The translations under genes were made by a program, and so were the position numbers. This document shows, piece after piece, positions 16,764 through 24,536 of a stretch of DNA of 39,899 nt. Origin of the DNA: an uncultured Prevotellaceae bacterium (GTDB lineage: Bacteria > Bacteroidota > Bacteroidia > Bacteroidales > Muribaculaceae); the NCBI GenBank assembly GCA_900318535.1, contig ONKU01000028.1:1-39899 (forward strand), written 5' to 3'. The stretch's first letter is position 1; the number at the start of each line of letters is the position of its first letter. The notes below the pieces were generated by a model, which did no database searches, was not told the DNA's origin, and saw only the letters and a list, made by a program, of their open reading frames with translations.

Positions 16764-18184
16764 TTCTTTATCGGAGTTATTGAATTGACTTTCAGATGGC
16801 TGTTCCACTTGTCATAGAACAGGTTACCCTTGCGCCACTCGACCTCACCCGGCTGGAAATCGACGGTCTCGCTGCGGATGTAGGTCTTGGCGGGGCTCAG
16901 CTTGTCGCCCACGCCCTCGTTGCTCGCCATGCGGTACACGTCGATGCCGGTGGCATAGTAGTCGTTAAGCGGGGTGCCCACGGCACTGCGGCCAAAGGAC
17001 GGGTCGGTGGGAATCCAGCCGATGCCCTCAAAATAGGTCTCGCACCAGTCGTGCCAGTTGATCTCGTCGGGGTGCAGCATCCAGCCGCTCTCCCAGCGGG
17101 CGGGAATGCCCAGCGAGCGCGCCAGCGTGATGTACAGCAGGCCCACCTGGCCGCAGTCGCCGTGATTGTTCTCGATCACATACTGCGGGATGTTGGCCAG
17201 CGTGCTGTATTCGCGGGCGCCGGCCCACGGCAGGTTGTAGCCTATCCACTCATAGATCTTGGCGGCCTGCAGCACGGGATTGGTCTCGTTGCCCACGATC
17301 TTGCGGGCCAGGGCGCGCATCTCGTCGGTGATGATGACGTGGCGCGGCTCGTCGCCCGTGTAGCGCTTGTACTCGGCACTGTTGGTGTTATAGGGTTCCA
17401 GCATGGCAATCAGGTCCTGCTGGCTGTAGTGGCGCTCGCCCACGTCATAGGAGAAGGTGTACTCAAAGTGCGTCGGCTTGCCTTTCTCGGCCACGGCCTC
17501 CATATAGACCGTGTGGTGCTTGCTGCCCTCACTGTAGGTCACCGGGCGGTTGCTGCTCTCCAGGCGGATGTTCTTTTGACGCAGGTTCTCGTAGGGGAAC
17601 GGCATCCACACGCGCAGCGTCTCACCGGCGGGCACGGCGTCGGCATTGACGTCGAGGGTGAACGTGATGTTCATGCGGCGCCAGTCACGCACGTTGTTCG
17701 CGTCGGCGGGCGTGCGCATGGCTTCCAGGTAGTATTTGCGGCGTGTCAGGAAGCTCTCGTGGTTGTCGGCGGCATTCTGGGCGGCAAATTCCTTGCCCAG
17801 CAGCCACAGGTTGCCCACGCTCTTGCGGAACCACATCTCCTTGCCGTCGATGTTCATCACCTCCAAGGCACGGGTGCGCTTCCAGTTCTCGATCTGCGCA
17901 TCGGTGGCCTCGGGCATCTTCTCGCGAATCATTTTCACACCTTCCTCAGGGGTGATGCGGAAATCGGTGCGGATGCGCTGCATGATGGTGCGCAACGAGT
18001 CGATGCGCACGGCATCGGCCACGCGCACCTTTTTGGGCAGGGATTTCATCACTTTCTCGGCACGGGCGAACTCGCCCTGGGCGATCAACTGGTCCACTTG
18101 CTCTTGCCAGTCGGGGGGCATCGCCAATCCCGTCAATGCTAATGCGCTGGCAGCCAATGCCAACAAACATTTTCTTGCTTTCAT
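16760..18184 (-). CDS. Exported transglutaminase-like protein
   Basis: A 474-aa protein with a signal peptide (about 1-22). The C-terminal half contains a transglutaminase-core domain: Cys344 in HGDCGQVGLLY, the His of NWHDWCETYF near 377 and the Asp of PTDPSFG near 393 form the expected papain-like triad. About 200 residues between the signal and the core form an unassigned N-terminal region (helical 25-130, then a beta-rich part). In bacteria such domains are often hydrolases or peptidases rather than cross-linkers. It is the first gene of the murein-processing unit and overlaps the NlpC/P60 start by four bases. A promoter lies at 18210-18239. Confidence 0.88.
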   Translation of the reverse strand: MKARKCLLALAASALALTGLAMPPDWQEQVDQLIAQGEFARAEKVMKSLPKKVRVADAVRIDSLRTIMQRIRTDFRITPEEGVKMIREKMPEATDAQIENWKRTRALEVMNIDGKEMWFRKSVGNLWLLGKEFAAQNAADNHESFLTRRKYYLEAMRTPADANNVRDWRRMNITFTLDVNADAVPAGETLRVWMPFPYENLRQKNIRLESSNRPVTYSEGSKHHTVYMEAVAEKGKPTHFEYTFSYDVGERHYSQQDLIAMLEPYNTNSAEYKRYTGDEPRHVIITDEMRALARKIVGNETNPVLQAAKIYEWIGYNLPWAGAREYSTLANIPQYVIENNHGDCGQVGLLYITLARSLGIPARWESGWMLHPDEINWHDWCETYFEGIGWIPTDPSFGRSAVGTPLNDYYATGIDVYRMASNEGVGDKLSPAKTYIRSETVDFQPGEVEWRKGNLFYDKWNSHLKVNSITPIKK

Positions 18185-18209
18185 ATTACCTGAACTTTAT
18201 ATTAACAGG

Positions 18210-18239
18210 CAAAGATAGGATAATTATTTGAATCTCCAA
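18210..18239 (-). promoter_or_regulatory. Promoter of the transglutaminase-NlpC-epimerase unit
   Basis: Minus strand TTG (18237-18239), 19-bp spacer, TATCTTTG (18210-18217), an exact match to the Bacteroidetes pattern 26 bp before the ATG at 18184. Confidence 0.75.
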
Positions 18240-18282
18240 GCCTGCGGTGCGTAATAGTTATCAACACCCGCCCGCAGTGCCG

Positions 18283-19689
18283 TCATTTCTTCTCCAGCAG
18301 GGCGACGTTCTCGACGTGGTGGGTGTGGGGGAACATGTCCACCGGCTGGATCTCCACGACGCGGTATTTGGCGTCGAGCAGGGCGATGTCGCGCGCCTGG
18401 GTCGCCGGATTGCAGCTCACGTACACCAGCCTGTCGGGCTCGGCATTGAGGATGACGTTCACCACGTCCTCGTGCATGCCCGCACGCGGCGGGTCGATGA
18501 TCATCACCTCGGGGCGGCCGTGCTCGGCGATAAAGCCGTCGGTGAGCACGTCCTTCATGTCGCCGGCATAGAACAGGGTGTTCTCGATGCCGTTGACGCG
18601 GGAATTGAGCTTGGCGTCCTCGATGGCCTCGGGCACATACTCGATGCCGATGACCTGACGTGCCTGGCGGGCCACAAAGTTGGCGATTGTGCCCGTGCCG
18701 GTGTACAGGTCATAGACCAGCTCATCGCCCGTCAGGGCAGCCATGCGGCGCGCCACCTTGTACAGCTCATAGGCCTGGCGCGAGTTGGTCTGGTAGAATG
18801 ACTTGGGGCCCACGCGGAACCGCAGCCCTTCCATCTCCTCTTCGATGTAGTCGCGCCCGCTGTAGGTGATAAACTCCTGGTCGGCCAGCGAGTCGTTGAC
18901 CTTGAGGTTGACGACGTAGAGCAGCGACGTGATCTGCGGGAAACGGTCGCGCACGGCGCCCATCACGTCGTCGATGGCGGCCTGGTCGTCCTGCCCGAAC
19001 ACGACGACCTCCATCACCTCGCCCGTGCTGGCGGTGCGCGTCATCGTCATGCGGATAAAACCTTGCTGGCCGCGGATGTCGTAGAACGGATAACCCCGCT
19101 CGACACACAGCTGGCGGATGAACAGGCGCAGCTCGTTGCTCAACTCGTCCTGCAGCCAGCAGCGCTTGATGTCCAGCACCTTGTCAAAGGCCCCGGGGAT
19201 GTGGAAACCCGCCGCATTGCGGTCGGGGAACTCCACGCCGCTGTCGAGCTGCTCGCGCGTGAGCCAGCACTTGTTCGAGAACGTGAATTCCAGCTTGTTG
19301 CGGTAGTGGGTTGTCGCTGCCGAGCCCAGAATCGGGTTGATGGCGGGGATGGGCACCTTGGCGATGCGCTCCATCGCGTCCACCACCTGCTGCTGCTTGC
19401 ACTGCAACTGGTACTCATAGGGCAGATGCTGCCACTTGCAGCCGCCGCACAGCCCGAAGTGCTCGCACATGGGCTCCACACGCAGCTCACTGGGCTTCAC
19501 CAGCCGCTCGATATGCCCCTCGGCATAGCTGTGCTTCTTGCGGTCGATTTTCAGGTCAATCACGTCGCCAGGAGCACCATAGGGGACAAACACCACCAGG
19601 TCGTTCCAGCGGCCCAGGCTCTTGCCCTCGGCCGCCACGCCCGTTATCTCAAAATTCTCAATTACCGGAATATCTTTCTTCTTTCTCAT
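18283..19689 (-). CDS. rlmD: 23S rRNA (uracil-5-)-methyltransferase RlmD/RumA family
   Basis: A 468-aa class B TrmA/RumA-family RNA m5U methyltransferase. Residues about 7-65 are a TRAM RNA-binding domain (ITGVAAEGKSLGR). Cys75, Cys81 and Cys84 in MCEHFGLCGGCKW, with a later Cys (KRCWLQ, about 170), form the [4Fe-4S] ligand set. The SAM site is VYDLYTGTGTIANF near 320, and the catalytic Cys is C426 in VYVSCNPATQARD. Assignment to U1939 rather than another uridine rests on family resemblance, since Bacteroidetes carry several paralogues. A -7 box lies just upstream. Confidence 0.92.
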   Translation of the reverse strand: MRKKKDIPVIENFEITGVAAEGKSLGRWNDLVVFVPYGAPGDVIDLKIDRKKHSYAEGHIERLVKPSELRVEPMCEHFGLCGGCKWQHLPYEYQLQCKQQQVVDAMERIAKVPIPAINPILGSAATTHYRNKLEFTFSNKCWLTREQLDSGVEFPDRNAAGFHIPGAFDKVLDIKRCWLQDELSNELRLFIRQLCVERGYPFYDIRGQQGFIRMTMTRTASTGEVMEVVVFGQDDQAAIDDVMGAVRDRFPQITSLLYVVNLKVNDSLADQEFITYSGRDYIEEEMEGLRFRVGPKSFYQTNSRQAYELYKVARRMAALTGDELVYDLYTGTGTIANFVARQARQVIGIEYVPEAIEDAKLNSRVNGIENTLFYAGDMKDVLTDGFIAEHGRPEVMIIDPPRAGMHEDVVNVILNAEPDRLVYVSCNPATQARDIALLDAKYRVVEIQPVDMFPHTHHVENVALLEKK

Positions 19690-19700
19690 AATCGCAGGTG

Positions 19701-19708
19701 CAAATGTA
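19701..19708 (-). promoter_or_regulatory. -7 box of rlmD
   Basis: The minus strand reads TACATTTG, matching TAnnTTTG, 11 bp before the ATG, implying a very short or leaderless transcript if used. No -33 box is evident. Confidence 0.45.
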
Positions 19709-19786
19709 CTAAAAACTTTTCACTCTGCCCCCTTATAAGGAAAAAGAAATACACACGACCCCACCCCACACTAAAACGCTAAGCCC

Positions 19787-20016
19787 CCAAAAAGGAAAAC
19801 AACAAATACAATGGCATCCGCGCCCCCATTGCCCCACGCTAAGACGCGAAGCCGCGAAGTTTTTAGGTCTACGAATTTAACGAATTGAACGAAGGCATCC
19901 GCACCCCAATTTGAGCGCGGATGCCCCTCTAAACTCTAAACCCTAAACTCTAAACTGCGAGCAACGCGAGCATTACTGCGGATGCCAATTCCTAACTTCT
20001 AGCTCCTAACTCCTAA
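19787..20016. repeat. Composite intergenic repeat, copy 1
   Basis: Modules in order: CCAAAAAGGAAAAC plus one AACAAATAC unit; GCATCCGCGCCCC; CCACGCTAAGACGCGAAG with CCGCGAAG; an ACGAA-rich stretch; a hairpin with 9-bp arms GGCATCCGC/GCGGATGCC (19894-19925); four 7-mers CTAAACT/C (19929-19956); GCGAGCAACGCGAGCAT (19957-19973); and a TCCTAAC array (19989-20016) that reaches the stop of the next gene. The part 19787-19925 is nearly the same as 21001-21158. No gene is present from 19709 to 20016. Confidence 0.85.
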
Positions 20017-20893
20017 TTACCAAGAGCCGGAGAGCAGGTAGTCGATCAGGGCGGTCACGTCGCTGATGTTGACGCTGCTGTCCTGGTTGCAGTCGGCGGC
20101 TGTCACATTAACGCCTGATGGATTTGATGTTCACGCTGCCGTCGCCGTTCACGTCGCCACGCAGGCCGGCATTCTTCGCGGTGAAGTAGCCCGGGTTGCT
20201 GGGGCCGCCGTCGATGTGGGCATAGGTCTTGTCCGAGTGGCTGTAATCGTAGGTTGTGCCCTGGCCACCCACCAGGCTGGTGCAGTCATAGAACATATAA
20301 GTTGAGTTGGTCACGGCAGCAGTGCTCCAACCATTGCCCACATAGACGGTTATCAAATGGGTGCAGCCACCGAACATGTTACTCATGTTTGTCACTTTGG
20401 ACGTATTGAAACTGCTCAAGTCAAGGCTCGTCAAACCAGAACAGTTTCTGAACATGCATCGCATGTCGGTCACCTTGGCCGTATTGAAATGACTCACATC
20501 AAGGATATTCAAGCTAAAGCAGCCATTGAACATGTGACCCATATTGGTTACCTCGCTGGTGTTCAGATATTCAATGCCCGTGATGGATTGAAGATTCCCC
20601 ATTAAGTAAAACCAATCGCAGGTAGTCGTCGGGCGGGCACTGGCAAACGAGGGGTCAAAGACCACCCGGGTCACATTGTATTTGGTGCCGTCAGTGTCCC
20701 AACCGGAATCGTTTTCGCCCGTGTTCAGGTCGTAGGTCGTGCCCGGGCGGCTGCTGCGGTAGTTGTCGTAGTAGAACGTCAGCGTCGTGTTCGACGGCGT
20801 GTAGTTGGCATAGGCCTCGGCAGCAGCAGCGCCGAGGGCACACATCATGGCCGTCATCAGGACGGCAAAACGAAGAAGTGCTATTTTTTTCAT
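20017..20893 (-). pseudogene. BspA-like surface protein with frameshifted dockerin tail
   Basis: The open frame runs 20893-20108 (261 aa). A signal peptide (about 1-25) is followed by BspA-type (DUF285) repeats such as FNTSKVTNMSNMF and FNTAKVTDMRCMF (about 90-200). A dockerin-like half starts GDVNGDGSVNI but then reads KSIRR and stops. In the next frame the sequence continues as a good dockerin end: NPSGVNVTAADCN, then QDSSVNISDVTALIDYLL, ending SGSW at a stop at 20017. The missing piece between VNI and NPSG fits a deletion of about 38 bp, the coding length of SDVTALIDYLLSG minus one base. The exported repeat part may still be made. A base-calling error in a near-repeat cannot be excluded. 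Confidence 0.75.
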
Positions 20894-20932
20894 AATCGAT
20901 GGGTTTTATATGGTTAATCGTGTTATTTGCTG

Positions 20933-20940
20933 CAAATTTA
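20933..20940 (-). promoter_or_regulatory. -7 box of the BspA-like gene
   Basis: The minus strand reads TAAATTTG (TAnnTTTG), 39 bp upstream of the ATG at 20893, in a very AT-rich stretch (20890-20985). No -33 match. Confidence 0.45.
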
Positions 20941-21000
20941 GTAAAAATTTGATTAAAATAAAAGAAAAAGACAAAAAAAGTGTCGCATCCGCGCCCCTCA

Positions 21001-21194
21001 CCAAAAAGGAAAACAACAAATACAACAAATACAACAAATACAATGGCATCCGCACCCCAATTGCCCCACGCGAAGACGCTAAGCCGCGAAGATTTTAAAG
21101 TCTACGAATGAAACGAATGAAACGAAAGCATCCGCACCCCGGTTTGAGCGCGGATGCCAATTCCTAACTCCTAACTCCTCATTCCTCATTCCTC
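21001..21194. repeat. Composite intergenic repeat, copy 2
   Basis: This repeats copy 1 in the same orientation and module order: CCAAAAAGGAAAAC, three AACAAATAC units (one in copy 1), GCATCCGCACCCC, CCACGCGAAGACGCTAAG, an ACGAATGAA stretch, a GCATCCGC/GCGGATGC hairpin (21128-21157), then a TCCTAAC/TCCTCAT array (21161-21194) that overlaps the 3' end of the TPR gene. It lacks the CTAAACC and GCGAGCA modules of copy 1. No gene lies between 20941 and 21185. Confidence 0.85.
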
Positions 21195-22118
21195 GTTGAG
21201 GGCCTGGTTGATGTAGTCGCGGCTCAAGCCCAGGGAGACGGCTTTGTCGATGTCGCGGGCCATGTCGTCGCGCTCGAAGCGCAGCTTGTTCAATTTGGCG
21301 CGCAGCAGGTACAGATAGGGGTCGTCAGGCGCCATTTCCAGGGCCGTGCGGATGTCGTCGGCCGCATCGCTCAGGCGTTTCATCGCCAGGTAGCAGTCGG
21401 CGCGGTGTCCCAGCAGCTGGGCGCTGGGCTGCACCTTGATGACCTGGGTGAACAGTTCGGCGGCACGCGCGTGGTTGCCGTTGTGCTTGTGCAGCAGGCC
21501 CATGCCCTCGTGGTAAAGGCCCGAATTGGGGTTGATGCGCTTGATCTCGTTAAACAGGTCCTCGGCCCGCTTGGTGTCGCCGCGCTCCATGGCCAGCACA
21601 CCCAGGGAGTAACGCGCCTCGGTGTCATACGGGTCCAGCTCGCACACGCGCTCATAGTCGTCGATTGCGCGCTGCACGCTGTCCATCTCCACGTAGAGGG
21701 CGGCACGGTTCAGCAACAGCGTCACGGCATGGGGCGTCATGTCCAGGGCCAGGGAGTAGTTCTTCACGGCATCAGCCAGATGGCCCTGATAGCGCTGCAG
21801 GGTGGCGATATTGCTCAGCAGCAACGAGTTGTTGGGGTTGTCGGGGTCGGCCTTGAGGGCCTTGAGCAGCCATTGCTCGGCCAGGGGCCAGTCGTGGGCA
21901 TAAATATAGGTCTGGGCCGAGTCCACGCACTGGAAATAGGGTGTCTCGGTGTCCAGGTCGGCAATATAGGGGCTCTCAGCCTTCTTGGGCTGCGGCTTCA
22001 GGCCCTGCTCCACCTTCATGTTCTCCTCGCCGATGGAGTTCACCACCTGTGCTCCACCCTGCTGCCAGGCCAGCGCCACCACCGCTAAAACCATGGATAA
22101 CTTTACTCTTCTATTCAT
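21186..22118 (-). CDS. Exported tetratricopeptide-repeat protein
   Basis: A 310-aa protein with a signal peptide (about 1-23, ending GGAQ) and a TPR array covering about 60-300. Successive units are recognisable, for example PNNSLLLSNIATLQRYQGH, AVTLLLNRAALYVEMDSVQ and TEARYSLGVLAMERGDTKR. It is probably a periplasmic scaffold; partners are unknown. The last codons (GAG GAA) and the TGA stop look like units of the adjoining 7-nt array, so the native C-terminus may have been replaced. It follows the MscS gene by about 100 bp on the same strand; no clear promoter was seen in 22119-22195. Confidence 0.85.
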   Translation of the reverse strand: MNRRVKLSMVLAVVALAWQQGGAQVVNSIGEENMKVEQGLKPQPKKAESPYIADLDTETPYFQCVDSAQTYIYAHDWPLAEQWLLKALKADPDNPNNSLLLSNIATLQRYQGHLADAVKNYSLALDMTPHAVTLLLNRAALYVEMDSVQRAIDDYERVCELDPYDTEARYSLGVLAMERGDTKRAEDLFNEIKRINPNSGLYHEGMGLLHKHNGNHARAAELFTQVIKVQPSAQLLGHRADCYLAMKRLSDAADDIRTALEMAPDDPYLYLLRAKLNKLRFERDDMARDIDKAVSLGLSRDYINQALNEE

Positions 22119-22195
22119 TTTAAACTACGAATTACACGAACTCAACTAATTTATAATGACCTTTTTGCAATTAGCGAAATACGTAGTTCCCAAAA

Positions 22196-22224
22196 CTCCT
22201 AACTCCTAACTTCTAACTCCTAAC
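22196..22224. repeat. 7-nt-period stop array at the MscS 3' end
   Basis: On the minus strand: TTAGGAG, TTAGAAG, TTAGGAG, TTAGGAG. The MscS stop codon TAG lies in the first unit (codons AGT TAG). Confidence 0.85.
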
Positions 22225-23377
22225 TGTTCACGTGGACGTCCATTTGCGGGAAGGGGAAGCGGATGCCGTGCTGCGGCAACTGCTTGTAGATCTGCTCGTT
22301 GACGTCGTAGAGCACGTTCCAGTAGTTGGCAATCTCGGTCCAGGCGCGCACGATGAGCGTCACCTGGCTGTCGTCGAGGCTCTCGACGGCGACCATGGGC
22401 GCATAGTTGGGCTTGGGCAGCAGGGCCGCGAGCTTGGCCTCGTGGGTCTCGCGCAGCTCCTCGGCATGGCGGCGCTGCCAGTGGAACAGGCGTTTCCACC
22501 AGGGCATGGACTGCTGTTCGGTCTCCTCGGCCACCTCCTGCTGGGGCTGCTCGTCCTCCTTGACGTCGGCATCGGTGTGGACGATGCGCTCATCGGCGCC
22601 CAGGATGTCGAGCACGACCTTGCGGGCGGTGTCCACGTTGTCGCCGTAGCTGATGCCCACGCGCCACTCGACGCGGTGGTAGGGCTCGGCGCTGAAGTTC
22701 TTCAACGAACTGGTGGCCAAGCCGCCGTTGGGGATGACGATGCGGTCGTTGTTATAGGTGTTGATGATGGTATTGAAGATCTGGATCTCGCGCACCGTGC
22801 CCTTCAACTCGCCAAACTCGATGTAGTCACCCACCTTGTAGGGCTTCAACAGCAGGATGAGCACGCCGCCGGCAAAGTTCTGCAGCGTGCCGCTCAGCGC
22901 CATGCCGATGGCCACACCGGCACTGGCAAAGATGGCGATGAACGAGCTGGTCTCGATGCCCAGCACGCCGATGACGGTGATGATGAGCAGGAACAGCAGC
23001 GTGATCTTGATGAAACTCAGCAGGAACGAAATGAGCGAGCGGTCAAAGTCCTTACGCACCATGATGGCGCGCGCCACGCTGTAGATCTTGTTGATGATGA
23101 ACTTGCCTATATAGAAGATCACGATCGCCGCCAGGATGCGCAGTCCCAGCGAGATGATCTGACTCGAGAGCGAGGTGACCAAGCTGCCCACGTCCAGATA
23201 CTTGAACTTGTCCACAATCTTGGCGGGCGTCATCGCCGCGATGGAATCGGGGTGGAGCTGGGTGGCCAGCGAATCGACATGAGCCGTCACCACATTGGTC
23301 GCCTCCTTGATTTTGTTGGCCGCCACGGTGTCGGGGGCGGCGACCGGTATCTGCATCAATATCTTGTCCAGTAACAT
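22220..23377 (-). CDS. MscS-family mechanosensitive channel
   Basis: A 385-aa inner-membrane channel. The start is placed at ATG 23377 (MLLDKILMQIP), because the longer frame would need a TTG inside the -7 box. About 70 N-terminal residues, possibly periplasmic, precede three membrane segments (about 75-100, 115-140 and 145-175). The pore helix region carries the family's SAGVAIGMALSGTLQNFAGG pattern, and the beta domain begins VGDYIEFGELKGTV with IPNGGLATSSLKNFS. The C-terminal part has an acidic and Gln-rich insertion (near 285-305, EDEQPQQEVAEETEQQ), then a helical linker. It protects against hypo-osmotic shock. Divergent from the PAP2 gene. Confidence 0.93.
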   Translation of the reverse strand: MLLDKILMQIPVAAPDTVAANKIKEATNVVTAHVDSLATQLHPDSIAAMTPAKIVDKFKYLDVGSLVTSLSSQIISLGLRILAAIVIFYIGKFIINKIYSVARAIMVRKDFDRSLISFLLSFIKITLLFLLIITVIGVLGIETSSFIAIFASAGVAIGMALSGTLQNFAGGVLILLLKPYKVGDYIEFGELKGTVREIQIFNTIINTYNNDRIVIPNGGLATSSLKNFSAEPYHRVEWRVGISYGDNVDTARKVVLDILGADERIVHTDADVKEDEQPQQEVAEETEQQSMPWWKRLFHWQRRHAEELRETHEAKLAALLPKPNYAPMVAVESLDDSQVTLIVRAWTEIANYWNVLYDVNEQIYKQLPQHGIRFPFPQMDVHVNS

Positions 23378-23398
23378 AATCTTTATTGAATTTGACTG

Positions 23399-23406
23399 CA
23401 AAAGTA
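23399..23406 (-). promoter_or_regulatory. -7 box of the MscS gene
   Basis: The minus strand reads TACTTTTG (TAnnTTTG), 21 bp before the ATG at 23377. No -33 match. Confidence 0.5.
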
Positions 23407-23544
23407 ATACTCTATACCCAAAAATAATCTTAATTCCCCGCTAAATAACGTGAACGTTGACGATAAATGCCCGATATCCGGCCCTGTTCGGGCGACTTTT
23501 TGGGAAAAACGCACTTGGAAGCCACGCAAAATGGATTTTTGGAC

Positions 23545-23552
23545 TACCTTTG
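23545..23552 (+). promoter_or_regulatory. -7 box of the PAP2 gene
   Basis: TACCTTTG, an exact -7 box, 44 bp before the preferred ATG at 23597. It lies in the divergent region shared with the MscS gene and rules out the longer upstream frame starting at 23450. Confidence 0.6.
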
Positions 23553-23596
23553 CAGCCGAAAAGAGTATTCTCACTAATAAAAATATGTCATTTTTC

Positions 23597-24382
23597 ATGA
23601 AGAAGAGTTTTGTAATTGTTCTGGCCGCCATCATGGCCGCCATGACGATGAATGCACAGAACGAAGTGCAACCCTATCTCACTGTGGATCAACTGCCTGA
23701 CCTCATCAAGTGTCTGCCGGCACCTCCCGCATTCGACAGTCCCGAGTTTGCCAACGACATGATGCGTTTCTCGTGGGGCAAGCAGCAGCGTCTGGACCCC
23801 GAGCGCGCCGAGATCGCCAAACGCGACGCCGTGTGGTCCTACGAGGCCCTGCTGGCCGAATTTGATGTGCCCTTTGGCCTGCACATGAGCCCCAATGACA
23901 CACCCGAAATCTGGAAACTGATGGTCACCAGCCTCACCACCACCGACGCCATGCGCGTCGCCCCCAAGGCCTACTATCACCGCCAGCGCCCCTTTGAGCG
24001 CTTCCAGGACAAGATGCTCACCGACGAGGAGGCTGAACTGTCCGGCGAGGGTTCCTACCCCTCGGGCCACACCATGCGCGGCTGGACGGCTGCCCTGCTG
24101 CTGGCTGAGGTGAATCCCGCCGCTGCCGACACCATCTTTGCCCGCGGCTGGATGTACGGCGAGAGCCGCGTCATCGTGGGCGCCCACTGGCAGAGCGACG
24201 TGGATGCCAGCCGTGTGGCTGCCAGCATCGGCGTATGCGCCCTGCACGGCAGTGCCGCATTCCGCGAGCAGATGGCCAAGGCCCAGTACGAGTACCTCGT
24301 GAAGACCGGCCAACTGCCTAAAAACGAGAAGAAAGGTAAGAAAACAAAAAATAAAAAAGCCAAGAAACAGACCGGCAATTAA
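23597..24382 (+). CDS. Exported PAP2-family (class A acid) phosphatase
   Basis: A 261-aa periplasmic phosphatase. All three PAP2 signatures are intact: K124-x6-R131-P132 (KAYYHRQRP), PSGH at 155-158, and S190-R191-x5-H197-x3-D201 (SRVIVGAHWQSD), with His197 the expected nucleophile and His158 the acid. A signal peptide ends near NAQ (residue 21). The Met four codons upstream (23585) is an alternative start but gives a poorer signal. The C-terminus is a short lysine-rich tail (KKGKKTKNKK), which may bind nucleic acid or envelope polymers. Its closest family resemblance is to PhoC/PhoN-like enzymes rather than to lipid phosphatases. Confidence 0.93.
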   Translation: MKKSFVIVLAAIMAAMTMNAQNEVQPYLTVDQLPDLIKCLPAPPAFDSPEFANDMMRFSWGKQQRLDPERAEIAKRDAVWSYEALLAEFDVPFGLHMSPNDTPEIWKLMVTSLTTTDAMRVAPKAYYHRQRPFERFQDKMLTDEEAELSGEGSYPSGHTMRGWTAALLLAEVNPAAADTIFARGWMYGESRVIVGAHWQSDVDASRVAASIGVCALHGSAAFREQMAKAQYEYLVKTGQLPKNEKKGKKTKNKKAKKQTGN

Positions 24383-24405
24383 ACAATCACCACACCTCAT
24401 CAACA

Positions 24406-24461
24406 GGTGGTTGGAGCATCCATTTCAGGTCAAAAAAAATGGACACTCCAGCCACCATTTT
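24406..24461 (+). terminator. Terminator of the PAP2 gene
   Basis: A long imperfect hairpin: GGTGG/CCACC at the base, GGAG/CTCC, then ATCCATTT/AAATGGA, followed by ATTTTATT. It ends the PAP2 transcript before the ileS promoter. Confidence 0.7.
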
Positions 24462-24471
24462 ATTAACAATC

Positions 24472-24502
24472 TTTTCCAATCCAATTTATTTGATTACCTT
24501 TG
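24472..24502 (+). promoter_or_regulatory. ileS promoter
   Basis: TTTT (24472-24475), 19-bp spacer, TACCTTTG (24495-24502), 34 bp before the ATG. It would drive ileS and probably the genes that follow. Confidence 0.6.
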
Positions 24503-24536
24503 CGGCCATATTTGAATAATTACATTATCAAAAAAG

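Noticed and set aside
19801-19860. Reading the 9-bp AACAAATAC repeats as a coding sequence
   Set aside because: The frame is broken by stops and it belongs to an intergenic repeat.
23450-23596. Longer start for the PAP2 gene at 23450
   Set aside because: The -7 box at 23545 lies inside it, and the added residues lack any family match.
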